Assembly: GCF_004769235.1 (NCBI RefSeq) | Contig: NZ_RQFG01000016.1 | Span: forward strand, 186,001-250,000 | Direction: 5' to 3' | Length of the DNA stretch: 64,000 nt | Source of the DNA: Leptospira kanakyensis | GTDB lineage: Bacteria; Spirochaetota; Leptospiria; Leptospirales; Leptospiraceae | Part shown: positions 33,751 through 41,856 of the stretch, piece after piece | Numbering within the stretch: position 1 is the first letter of the stretch | Layout of the letters: each line of letters starts with the position of its first letter | Notes under the pieces: model-generated | Seen by the model: only the letters and a program-made list of their open reading frames with translations | What the model was told of the DNA's origin: nothing | Database searches by the model: none | Program-made: the position numbers and the translations under genes

Positions 33751-34391
33751 TTAGGCCCTCCACCTTGATTTTTGTTTCCCTTATGGTGAGTTTTCTTTTT
33801 ATTCTTCCACTTTCTGTTGTTGTGACCGCTTGGTTTTGTATCACGATCGTCTTTTTTCTTTTGTGGATGGTGGTGATGTTTTTTATCCGTAAAAGCTTTT
33901 TCTTTTTTTTGTTCTCTTTCTTTTGCAAACCTTAACTTTTCATCACCATACAATTGGATATATCCAAACAAAAACATCGAAAGTATTCCGTGGATTCTTT
34001 CCCATTGTTTTTTATCTAATTCACCAAATACTGAATGTTCGGCAAAAGGACCTGAATGTAACTTAAATGCCGTTAAGGAAGTTTTTAGCCGAAGAAGAGC
34101 GGAATCGGAATCTCCCAAATCCTTTGGAGGGAACCCAGGTATTTGATTCGCTTTCGTATAACTGCCTTTGGATATAAGTTTCGCAAACTTGTATTTACCC
34201 AATAATTTATTGATTGTATTACGTTTATTCGTAGATCCAATTCTTTGTATCGATAACTCTATCGATTCTGCCAAAAAATCATAAACTTGGGTTAAACTAA
34301 TGTCACCCTTTTGTTTTTTTTCACAAGCGATGATAATGGATAACTCTCTTTCGATATCTTCTATCGTTTTAAGTTTTAAATTTGATTTCAT
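33747..34391 (-). CDS. DUF1569-like protein with His/Lys-rich tail
   Basis: The 214-residue protein has a helical N-terminal domain. The segment HSVFGELDKKQWERIHGILSMFLF resembles DUF1569 (DinB-like) proteins, but the later His residues that usually bind metal are not in their usual places. From about residue 168 the tail is extremely basic and His-rich (KKHHHHPQKKK, HKGNKNQGGG). Such a tail could bind metal or nucleic acid. It lies next to parB and overlaps the FMN reductase start by four bases. Confidence 0.65.
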   Translation of the reverse strand: MKSNLKLKTIEDIERELSIIIACEKKQKGDISLTQVYDFLAESIELSIQRIGSTNKRNTINKLLGKYKFAKLISKGSYTKANQIPGFPPKDLGDSDSALLRLKTSLTAFKLHSGPFAEHSVFGELDKKQWERIHGILSMFLFGYIQLYGDEKLRFAKEREQKKEKAFTDKKHHHHPQKKKDDRDTKPSGHNNRKWKNKKKTHHKGNKNQGGGPK

Positions 34392-34398
34392 TTTTCCT

Positions 34399-35109
34399 CT
34401 ATTCGTTGATCCCGTATTTCTTTTTAAGTAAACCCAATTCTTTTAAAAAGTTATCTCTAACTTTTCCACTAAGTTTACCGAAATTAATACTAATACGGTT
34501 TGTTCCAGACCCAACTCGGGGTGAAATGGTTTCACCCCCCCTATTCTCTTTTCGTTTTAGTAATTCTTCAAGGTTCTTAACTGATAGTGGTTTCCCACTA
34601 ATCATAAGCTCCATAACCGACTTTTGATCCAATCTTGCGATACTACTAAGTTGTTTTACATATCTTCCACTGTAACCCAACAATTCGGAGACTTCTTCAG
34701 CAGTTTTTCTTTTTTCTTTTCTAAGGAATTGAATCGCCTTACCCACTTCCCATGGATTTAAGTTTTTCCTTTTTTCGTTTTCCGCAAGTGACATCTCATA
34801 ACAAACATCTTCATTTGCATCCGTTATGATTGCCGGGATTTCTTTCCAACCCAATTTGATTGCCGCTCGGTAACGACGTTCCCCTGCAACAATTAGAAAT
34901 TTACCCTTATCTTTTCTAACAAGGATCGGTTCAATCAAACCTAACCTTTCCATTGAAGGCAATAAGTCTGTAGTATCCTCACGTCCAATTAAACGAGGTT
35001 GGGTAGGATTTGGGAAAATCTGACTGAGCTCTAAATGAGAAGGATTCTTTTTCTTTTCAGAGTATGCAGAGATTAAATCTAAGGCTTGGAATTCAGTTTT
35101 TTTGGACAT
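34399..35109 (-). CDS. ParB-family partition protein (cassette 1)
   Basis: The start at 35109 (MSKKTEFQALDL) is preferred over 35136; it overlaps parA by 17 bases. The 236-residue protein has the ParB nuclease-like domain with FLIVAGERRYRAAIKLGW and the helix-turn-helix region (AEEVSELLGYSGRYVKQLSSIARL). It binds parS and spreads along DNA with ParA to segregate the replicon. A parS-like palindrome lies inside its own coding region (34518-34538). Confidence 0.92.
   Translation of the reverse strand: MSKKTEFQALDLISAYSEKKKNPSHLELSQIFPNPTQPRLIGREDTTDLLPSMERLGLIEPILVRKDKGKFLIVAGERRYRAAIKLGWKEIPAIITDANEDVCYEMSLAENEKRKNLNPWEVGKAIQFLRKEKRKTAEEVSELLGYSGRYVKQLSSIARLDQKSVMELMISGKPLSVKNLEELLKRKENRGGETISPRVGSGTNRISINFGKLSGKVRDNFLKELGLLKKKYGINE
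34518..34538. other. parS-like 21-bp palindrome inside parB-1
   Basis: GGGGTGAAA at the left and TTTCACCCC at the right are exact reverse complements around three bases (TGG). The same arms appear at 36077-36097 upstream of parA-1. Two copies of such a long palindrome within one par locus support a ParB binding site. It encodes part of the peptide GGETISPR. Confidence 0.75.
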
Positions 35110-36019
35110 CGATTTTGTTTTTAACCTCGGAAGCAAGATCTCTAAAATTCTTCATAGTTGTTAGATCAATTTTGGCAAGGAAGGACATCTTTGCTTGCGC
35201 TTGTGGGATAGCCTCACGCCTTTGGATGACAGTTTCGAAAACTGGAAAATATCTTTTTACCCCTTCCGCCAAACCAGCAAGTGCCTTTTGTCCTTCGTAT
35301 TGATTCAATACAGCTCCGAGAAGTTTCAATCGTTGGTTTGCTTTTTTCTGAATTTTTTGGAAGGTCTCATATAAATCTCTGATCCCTTGTAAACTAAATG
35401 CTCTTGTTTGGATAGGTACTAAAATGTAGTCAGCACAAATCAGTGCATTCTCCAAAATTAGACCGAGAGATGGAGGACAATCGATAATTATATATTCATA
35501 CCTAGAACGAAGGGGAAGAATTGCTTCATTTAATAGTTCAAAATCATCTCTTTCATATGGCGTCGTGAGATTCGCAAGTTCCAAAGTCGACGGAAGTAAA
35601 TCAAAATTTTCAGCAATGGTTCTAACTGCCGGTGTTATGTCCTTGGATTTTTTCCCACGATAACCTAAATAATCCATCACTGAAGGAACATCTTCTTTCA
35701 AGAACAGTTGGGTTGCATTTGCTTGGGGATCCCAATCGATTAACAATACTTTATGATTTTCGGAGAGGGCCTCAGCAAGGTATAGACTGATTGTTGTTTT
35801 CCCCTCCCCTCCCTTTTGGTTTGATACCGCAATCACATGACTATCTAACCCATCATCTTCAGTTGGCTCAAAATATTTCACCAAAACAGACTGTTTAAAC
35901 TCACCCGTCTTCCAACCTGGAATCTTCAGACTAGTAGCCTTCGCAGAGAACTCACCCGTTTTCAAACCAACGAATTTAGCAGCTTCTTCTTCAGTTAGTG
36001 TAGTTTCTGTTTTGCCCAT
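35093..36019 (-). CDS. ParA-family ATPase (cassette 1)
   Basis: The 308-residue protein has a deviant Walker A (KGGEGKTTISLYLAEAL, near residue 70), DWDPQANAT and IIIDCPPSLG. The N-terminal 60 residues (TEEEAAKFVGLKTGEF and following) form a probable helix-turn-helix domain, as in plasmid ParA that autorepress their operon (type Ia). It moves DNA cargo bound by ParB. The second ParA in this window lacks this extension. Confidence 0.92.
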   Translation of the reverse strand: MGKTETTLTEEEAAKFVGLKTGEFSAKATSLKIPGWKTGEFKQSVLVKYFEPTEDDGLDSHVIAVSNQKGGEGKTTISLYLAEALSENHKVLLIDWDPQANATQLFLKEDVPSVMDYLGYRGKKSKDITPAVRTIAENFDLLPSTLELANLTTPYERDDFELLNEAILPLRSRYEYIIIDCPPSLGLILENALICADYILVPIQTRAFSLQGIRDLYETFQKIQKKANQRLKLLGAVLNQYEGQKALAGLAEGVKRYFPVFETVIQRREAIPQAQAKMSFLAKIDLTTMKNFRDLASEVKNKIDVQKN

Positions 36020-36060
36020 AACTTTCCCAAATGGTGCGCAAATCCGCCCAGACTGTCAAT

Positions 36061-36073
36061 TTAATTATGTCTC
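36061..36073 (+). repeat. 13-bp motif TTAATTATGTCTC (copy A)
   Basis: This 13-mer is identical to 60569-60581 in the rep region; its first 11 bases recur at 60714-60724. It lies 42 bases before the parA-1 start and 3 bases from the 36077 palindrome. A shared binding site for a replication or partition protein is inferred. Confidence 0.6.
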
Positions 36074-36076
36074 CTA

Positions 36077-36097
36077 GGGGTGAAATCATTTCACCCC
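36077..36097. other. parS-like 21-bp palindrome upstream of parA-1
   Basis: GGGGTGAAAT and ATTTCACCCC are exact reverse complements around one base (C). The element lies 58 bases before the parA-1 start, where it could serve as both partition site and operator. A copy with the same outer arms lies in parB-1. Confidence 0.75.
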
Positions 36098-36202
36098 GAA
36101 ACAAGACGGAGTTTGAAGAAATATACCAAGAAACATCACTTCACCTTTCCTTCATTTTAATTTAGGAATTTACAACTTAGAGGTAAAGTAGAACCTACGC
36201 TG

Positions 36203-37258
36203 GTGCCCAAAATATCTAAGATTCCATTTTTATTTTTAATTCTAAGCCTAAACGCAGCCTCCGCAGAAGTAATCTGGGGACCAACGTTAGAAAGATCAGG
36301 TGGTGAGTACATTTTTGAGACTGGAAATAAGTATCCAAATCTATCAGGAATTCGAGGCGGATCCAGAATTTCTTTTCCGAGAACTTTTTCGTTATTTGGA
36401 ATCCAAGGAATTTACACGAAAGATAAAATTGAAATTAGCGGAGCACTAAAAACTACAGGTTGGTACCAAAAATCGGGGGAAGCTCGTGATGAAGATTTTT
36501 TTCTCGGATCAGTATCTACTGAGAACACAACCAATATTGCAACACGTGAATGGAGTTACCGTGACTCAGCTACTATCTATTCCGGTAGTCGTAATTTTGC
36601 TGATGGTAAAGGGAAATCGACTGTCTTTGAAAACCGAGCCGAACTCTATGGAAGATACTATTTCCAGACAGGAAACCCTAACTATTGGATAGATGGTTCT
36701 GGTTTTTTCCTTTCCGTCGGAGCCAGATATTCTTACTTTAAATACATTTTCTATGACGTAAATCAATACATCGAATCTACTCCAGTGTTCTACGGTCCTA
36801 TTGGAATGGGACTTACCTTTTCAAATGACTTGTGGGAGTTTTTTGGAGGTGGCGGATACAGATATTCCTCCGGTAATTTTTATGCGGATTTTAGTTTTAT
36901 GCCATCTTTCGGAAGGATTAAAACCAGAGACTTTCATGTGCAAAGATCCATTAACTTTTTTTCGGAAAACTATGGATTGGGTTGGGCATCAAAAGCAGAA
37001 GTTGGTTACAAAATGGGACCAAGTTGGCTTAGTTATATCAGAATTAATCACAGAAGGTTTTTTTCCGAAGGAAGATTCACTTCCCAAGGTGGATTGACAA
37101 GGGATGACTTAACTTCTAATTTAGTGAGTGGATTCAAATCACATATCAACATCAAAGATTATTCCATCGAAATAGGAGCTCTAAATAAATTGGATTGGTC
37201 CCCTGGCTCCAACAGGTCAGAAAATTCTGAAAAAGTAGTACCTAATACAGAGGAATAA
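36203..37258 (+). CDS. Outer-membrane-like exported protein
   Basis: The start is GTG at 36203; no strong ribosome site is seen. A signal peptide (MPKISKIPFLFLILSLNAASA) is followed by about 330 residues rich in aromatic and alternating polar/hydrophobic stretches (FFLSVGARYSYFKYIFYD, LWEFFGGGGYRYSSGNFYADFSF), typical of beta-barrel strands. GGSRISFPRTFSLFGIQG resembles surface barrels such as omptins, but the omptin catalytic residues cannot be placed with confidence. Function is unknown; a porin or surface protease are alternatives. Confidence 0.75.
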   Translation: MPKISKIPFLFLILSLNAASAEVIWGPTLERSGGEYIFETGNKYPNLSGIRGGSRISFPRTFSLFGIQGIYTKDKIEISGALKTTGWYQKSGEARDEDFFLGSVSTENTTNIATREWSYRDSATIYSGSRNFADGKGKSTVFENRAELYGRYYFQTGNPNYWIDGSGFFLSVGARYSYFKYIFYDVNQYIESTPVFYGPIGMGLTFSNDLWEFFGGGGYRYSSGNFYADFSFMPSFGRIKTRDFHVQRSINFFSENYGLGWASKAEVGYKMGPSWLSYIRINHRRFFSEGRFTSQGGLTRDDLTSNLVSGFKSHINIKDYSIEIGALNKLDWSPGSNRSENSEKVVPNTEE

Positions 37259-37274
37259 AACTATCTAATACATA

Positions 37275-37949
37275 ATGGTAGAATTTGAAATAGAAAGGAG
37301 AACTACGAAAGGAAGGAACATTTCTCTTGTAGTTTACCAAAATGGGAAAGTAGTTTTAAAACACCCAGCGAGAGTTCCCAAAAAACAATTAGATGATTTT
37401 TTAGCTGAAAAAAAGGATTGGATTCTTTCAAAACTGAAGGGACTTCCAAAGGATATACCCCAAAAATTAAAGTTCCAAACCGGAGAAAAAACCCATATAT
37501 TCGGAGAACTAAAAACTATTTACGTAACTCCGAATCAAAAATTTGATTTGGTAAGTGATACCTTTCAGATTCCCAAAACAAAAAGTGAAAAAGCCAGCAT
37601 CCGAAAAGGAAAACTCATCTTAAAAGAAGTTCTTTTAGAAAAAATAATACCTTTAATCGAATCTACATCCATCGCCTTAAATACAAAAGTTACAAAGTTA
37701 TCGATCAAACCAATGCGTTCTTTATGGGGAAGTTGTAATTCCAAAAATCAAATATCTTTGAACTTAAGTTTAGTCCATTGCCCAGAAACAATCATTGAAT
37801 ATATTGTCCTACATGAAATTGCACATACCATTGAACACAATCATTCACTTAGGTTCTGGAAAATTGTTGAATCACAAAATCCCAACTACAAATTAGCAGA
37901 GAAGTGGCTAAAAGAAGTCGGGAAAAAATATATCTATTACCTTAATTAA
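37275..37949 (+). CDS. YgjP-like zinc metallopeptidase (DUF45)
   Basis: The 224-residue protein has the zinc site HEIAHTIEHNHS (HExxH plus a later His) near residue 178, and MRSLWGSCNSKNQISLNLSL, the conserved lead of the DUF45/M48-like family. It is a soluble putative metalloprotease. It starts 16 bases after the outer-membrane gene and directly precedes the phosphatase gene. Confidence 0.9.
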   Translation: MVEFEIERRTTKGRNISLVVYQNGKVVLKHPARVPKKQLDDFLAEKKDWILSKLKGLPKDIPQKLKFQTGEKTHIFGELKTIYVTPNQKFDLVSDTFQIPKTKSEKASIRKGKLILKEVLLEKIIPLIESTSIALNTKVTKLSIKPMRSLWGSCNSKNQISLNLSLVHCPETIIEYIVLHEIAHTIEHNHSLRFWKIVESQNPNYKLAEKWLKEVGKKYIYYLN

Positions 37950-38423
37950 ATGAAAGAAAAAACAAAAGTTCTATTTATCTGCCTAGGAAACATTTGCCGT
38001 TCACCCGCTGCGGAGGGCGCATTTGAAAATCTAGTAAAACAAAGGAACATAGAGAAATCATTTGAAATCGACTCTTGTGGGACTTCAGGATATCATGATG
38101 GTGATTTACCCGACCCGAGAACTAGAAAGGCAGCAGAAAAAAGAGGAATCTATTTAACCCATAAATCCAGGAAACTTACTACAAACGATCTAAAGTATTT
38201 TGACTATTTATTAGTTATGGATGAGAACAATTTCAAAGATGTAATCAGTCTAACAAGAGAAACAAAAATTCAGGAAAAAATATTTCTCTTTGGCCAATTT
38301 AGGAGCGATAAAGGAGAACCAATTGTCCCAGATCCGTATTACAAAACCGAAGTGGCATTTGATAAGGTTCAGGATCTAGTTGAGGATTGTTCCCGTGGTT
38401 TTCTAAATTTTTTAGGAGTGTAA
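37950..38423 (+). CDS. Low-molecular-weight protein tyrosine phosphatase
   Basis: The 157-residue protein has the phosphatase loop CLGNICRSPAAEG (Cys11, Arg17) and the acid loop VPDPYYKTE with the general-acid Asp. It removes phosphate from phosphotyrosine; related enzymes regulate polysaccharide or stress signalling. No tyrosine kinase is nearby. The gene abuts the metallopeptidase and ends six bases before the NDH-2 start. Confidence 0.93.
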   Translation: MKEKTKVLFICLGNICRSPAAEGAFENLVKQRNIEKSFEIDSCGTSGYHDGDLPDPRTRKAAEKRGIYLTHKSRKLTTNDLKYFDYLLVMDENNFKDVISLTRETKIQEKIFLFGQFRSDKGEPIVPDPYYKTEVAFDKVQDLVEDCSRGFLNFLGV

Positions 38424-38428
38424 GTCAA

Positions 38429-39700
38429 ATGACCCAAATAAAGAAAAAAGTATTAGTTGTAGGAGCCGGTTTCGGTGGATTACAAGTAATCAAAACTCTG
38501 GCAAACCATAAGTCCTTTGACATTACAGTTGTTGACAAAAAAAATCACCACCTTTTCCAACCGCTCTTATACCAAGTAGCAACTGCAGTGTTGTCACCAG
38601 CGGACATTGCGATTCCCTCAAGATCCATCACAACCAAATACAAAAACGTAAAAATTTTACTAGGAGATGTCACTGAAATCGATTTCAAGAATCGACAGGT
38701 AAAGTTTCAAAATAATTCAGAAACTTATGATTACCTAGTTCTCGCAACAGGAGCACGTACTAGTTTTTTTGGGAATCACTCTTGGAAAGAAAAAACCTTA
38801 GGTTTAAAAAATCTAAAGGATGCACTAGCAATCAGGAGGAGGATCCTTCTTTCCTTCGAACAAGCAGAACTAATCGGTAACTACGAAAAAGCAAAAAGTT
38901 TTATGCACTATGTAATCATTGGAGGAGGGCCTACAGGGGTTGAACTCGCAGGCTCAATTGCTGAACTTTCACATAACATCATCAGAAAGGATTTCCGAAA
39001 TATTGATTCTGGAATGACAAAAGTGACTCTTATCGAAGCTGGGCCAAGATTACTCACGGCATTTAGCGAGAAATCAAGTGCATTTACCAAAGAAAAATTA
39101 GAGAGTAGGGGCGTTGAAGTTTTGACAAACTCTCCCGTTTTAGATATTACCGACTCCGGTGTCGTATTAAAGGACAGAACCATAGAATCAAAAACAGTAA
39201 TATGGGCTGCTGGAGTGGAAGGATCCGAATTAGCAAAAAATATTCCGATTAACAAAGATAAGGCGAACAGAATTATAGTAGATGAATTTTGCCGAACAAT
39301 TGAATATCCGGAAGTATTTGTGATAGGCGATGCGGCCAACTATAGCAAAGGTCTCAGTAGGCCATTGCCAGGGGTCTCTCCCGTGGCGATGCAACAAGGC
39401 AGGTATGTTGCTAAAATCATTGATTCCATCGAAAAGAAAAAACCACTCTCACCGTTCCACTATTTTGATAAAGGGAATATGGCAACCATTGGGAGAACTG
39501 ACGCTGTTGCAGAATTTGGGAAATTTAGATTAAAAGGAATTTTGGGATGGCTCGGATGGCTATTTGTACATCTTGTGTATCAAGTTGGATTTAAAAATAA
39601 AGTAAGTACCCTACTCAGTTGGGTATGGAGTTATTTGACTTTCCGAGCAGGGTCTAGGCTTATCCAAGAAGAGATGGATGAACTTTCAGTTCGATCTTAG
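38429..39700 (+). CDS. ndh: Type II NADH:quinone oxidoreductase
   Basis: The start is ATG at 38429 (MTQIKKKVLVVGAGFGG), with TAGGAG upstream; a longer frame from 38387 would run into the phosphatase gene. The protein has two dinucleotide motifs (VVGAGFGGLQV and VIIGGGPTGVELAGSIAEL) and FVIGDAANY for FAD. The C-terminal part has an amphipathic membrane anchor (GWLGWLFVHLVYQVGF). It oxidises NADH and reduces menaquinone without pumping protons. It would supply electrons to the cbb3 oxidase. Confidence 0.94.
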   Translation: MTQIKKKVLVVGAGFGGLQVIKTLANHKSFDITVVDKKNHHLFQPLLYQVATAVLSPADIAIPSRSITTKYKNVKILLGDVTEIDFKNRQVKFQNNSETYDYLVLATGARTSFFGNHSWKEKTLGLKNLKDALAIRRRILLSFEQAELIGNYEKAKSFMHYVIIGGGPTGVELAGSIAELSHNIIRKDFRNIDSGMTKVTLIEAGPRLLTAFSEKSSAFTKEKLESRGVEVLTNSPVLDITDSGVVLKDRTIESKTVIWAAGVEGSELAKNIPINKDKANRIIVDEFCRTIEYPEVFVIGDAANYSKGLSRPLPGVSPVAMQQGRYVAKIIDSIEKKKPLSPFHYFDKGNMATIGRTDAVAEFGKFRLKGILGWLGWLFVHLVYQVGFKNKVSTLLSWVWSYLTFRAGSRLIQEEMDELSVRS

Positions 39701-39940
39701 GTTGTAACGATTTTTCTCTGACTCCGAAATGCATTTTTTATAAGACAATTCGGTATTTGTGATCCAAACTGTAGAGTTAAGTTCGGTGTTACCATTTGTT
39801 GTATGTCTTTCTAAGATTGGTAACATAAAAATATAACTATTGTTTCTTGTTTTTTCACATTCTTCTCGAATTTGACCCTCACGAGAAAATTCTGAACAAT
39901 GAATCAAAAACAAAACTAAAATTAAAAAAATACGAATCAT
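39686..39940 (-). CDS. Small lipoprotein
   Basis: The 84-residue protein has a signal peptide ending LIHC (Cys15), a likely lipobox. The mature part has three or four Cys and is polar (SEFSREGQIREECEKTRNN). No family is recognised. It overlaps the ndh end by 15 bases on the other strand and the upstream gene by four bases. Confidence 0.6.
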   Translation of the reverse strand: MIRIFLILVLFLIHCSEFSREGQIREECEKTRNNSYIFMLPILERHTTNGNTELNSTVWITNTELSYKKCISESEKNRYNLRSN

Positions 39941-40365
39941 TTGGATTGTTCTAAAAGAGTTTTTAATTTTAAAAGTTCTGAATAGTTTTCTTTCGAAAGA
40001 GAACTTTGATTTGTATCTAAAAACTGTATATCTTCTTCCGCTTTAAGCAGTTGAGATTGTTTATATTCAGGTTTATGAGTCACCTTTAAAACCACTTCAC
40101 CTTTATAGCCTGTATCGCCGTTTGCTTCCAAAATCGTGGACTTAACTCGTTTCAAATACACAGGAAGTAGATTTTGTATCGGAACATCTTTCCCATATTC
40201 AGTAATTCCGAAGGTAAGTAAGGTAATTTTTTTTCTATGAATTTCTGTTGAATCCGCTTTTTTTTCACAGTCTTCTAAACTTGCACATATAACCTTTGGT
40301 TTAGAATCCGAGAAAAGTGGAATTCCTTGGAGAATCAGCAATACAATCAAAAGAAAATGTTTCAT
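39937..40365 (-). CDS. Exported hypothetical protein
   Basis: The start at 40365 (MKHFLLIVLLILQGIPLFSDS) gives a signal peptide. The mature part has two Cys (VICASLEDCEKKAD) and a beta-rich middle (EVVLKVTHKPEYKQ), then helices at the end. The function is unknown. It is coupled with the small lipoprotein downstream (four-base overlap), so they may act together. Confidence 0.65.
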   Translation of the reverse strand: MKHFLLIVLLILQGIPLFSDSKPKVICASLEDCEKKADSTEIHRKKITLLTFGITEYGKDVPIQNLLPVYLKRVKSTILEANGDTGYKGEVVLKVTHKPEYKQSQLLKAEEDIQFLDTNQSSLSKENYSELLKLKTLLEQSK

Positions 40366-40439
40366 GGAGAAATTACATAAAAAATACAAAAAAGAATCAA
40401 GCCTAAATCCAAAAGATAAATGTTTACAATGAGGAGGAA

Positions 40440-41297
40440 TTGAAAAGGCTTAGGTATATGTTACCGATTTCTATTCGCACAAAATTCCACTCTATCGAGG
40501 GAGTAGAGTGGGGGAATCCACAGGGGATACCGATCCTTGCCTTTCACGGTTGGCTGGACAATGCGAATAGTTTTGCACCTCTCGCAAAATATTTTCCCGA
40601 ATATCGTTTTATATCCATCGACTTCCCAGGTCATGGGAAATCCAGCCACAAACCAGAAAATACCGTTTATTATTTTGCAGAATACGCATTGGAAGTTGTT
40701 TCTATAGCCCAAGCCTTAGGACTCGAAAATTTTATCCTTATGGCACATTCAATGGGTGCCGCCGTTTCAACGTTAGTTGCCGGGACAAATCTTTTAAAAA
40801 TCAAAAAACTTATCCTTATCGAATCACTAGGACCTCTCACCAATTTATCTGAGTCGGCACCAGATATACTGGCAGAAGCGATGAAACAAATCCTTCATCC
40901 AAGAGGGAAAAAAGAAACATTTTTTCCAGATATGGAGTCCGCTGTAGGTGTTAGAATGCGTGCAGGTGATATGAAATTAGAATCTGCAGAAATTCTTATG
41001 GAACGCGGGATAGAAAAAACGCCAAAAGGATTAAAACCCAGACGGGATCTAAGACTCCACTACAATTCATTTTTTCGATACACCGAAGAACAAATTGAAT
41101 CTTTTTGTAATCGTATCGAATGTCCAACATTACTAATATTAGGTGATAAATCAGGATTCCCTATTGCAGAAAAATACAAAAACAGAAAAAATGCTGTAAA
41201 AAACCTAAAAGAAGTAATCCTACCTGGAGGACACCACTTACATATGGATTCTCCAAAGGAAGTGTCCTCTGCCATTTTAGAATTTTTAGAAAATTAA
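40440..41297 (+). CDS. Alpha/beta hydrolase
   Basis: The nucleophile is in AHSMGAAVS (Ser near residue 106). FHGWLDNANSFAPL is the oxyanion region and GGHHLHMDSP carries the catalytic His. It could be an esterase or lipase-like enzyme; the substrate is unknown. The start is uncertain: TTG at 40440 lies only two bases after AGGAGG, while ATG at 40458 has AAGG eight bases before it. The thioesterase follows 16 bases later. Confidence 0.88.
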   Translation: MKRLRYMLPISIRTKFHSIEGVEWGNPQGIPILAFHGWLDNANSFAPLAKYFPEYRFISIDFPGHGKSSHKPENTVYYFAEYALEVVSIAQALGLENFILMAHSMGAAVSTLVAGTNLLKIKKLILIESLGPLTNLSESAPDILAEAMKQILHPRGKKETFFPDMESAVGVRMRAGDMKLESAEILMERGIEKTPKGLKPRRDLRLHYNSFFRYTEEQIESFCNRIECPTLLILGDKSGFPIAEKYKNRKNAVKNLKEVILPGGHHLHMDSPKEVSSAILEFLEN

Positions 41298-41313
41298 ATA
41301 TTAAGGAGAAAGA

Positions 41314-41856
41314 ATGAATCAACCTATAGAAAATCCTTCTAAACATGGTTACGAAATCCATCACGATACTTGTTTTGGCTGTGGGAAAGAAAACCCATTG
41401 GGCCTTATCGCAGATTTCACCTTTCATGATGAAACGGGAGAGGTGAACTTTACTTATAGTTTTAAAAAAATGTACAATGGTGCTCCGGGATTTGTCCACG
41501 GGGGTATCCTTTCCACAATGTTAGATGAGGCAATGGGTGGACTATGTTTTCACTTAGGATATATCGTTATGACAGACACAATGAGTTTCAAATTCCATAA
41601 GGCAACACCTGTTGAAAAAGAATTACTCATCCGAGCCTGGCCAATCAAAAAAGCAAAACGTAAAGTATTATTAGAATGTGAACTCACATCTCTCGATGGA
41701 GAAATTTTATACGTAAAGGGAGAGGGTGCCTTCCATATCCTTCCTCCTCGTTTTTTCTCCGAGAAATTGACCGGAGGAAAAATAGCGATTGCGAATGAAT
41801 TGCTATCAGTAAATAAATTGAAACGCGCACATCTCTTCGATAGGATAGAAACATGA
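41314..41856 (+). CDS. PaaI-type hotdog thioesterase
   Basis: The 180-residue protein has the hotdog signatures CFGCGKENPLGL and GFVHGGILSTMLDEAMGG. Members hydrolyse acyl-CoA. RBS AAGGAGAAAG lies about 6 bases upstream. It overlaps the MORN lipoprotein by four bases. It may belong to the same operon as the Bat genes. Confidence 0.87.
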   Translation: MNQPIENPSKHGYEIHHDTCFGCGKENPLGLIADFTFHDETGEVNFTYSFKKMYNGAPGFVHGGILSTMLDEAMGGLCFHLGYIVMTDTMSFKFHKATPVEKELLIRAWPIKKAKRKVLLECELTSLDGEILYVKGEGAFHILPPRFFSEKLTGGKIAIANELLSVNKLKRAHLFDRIET

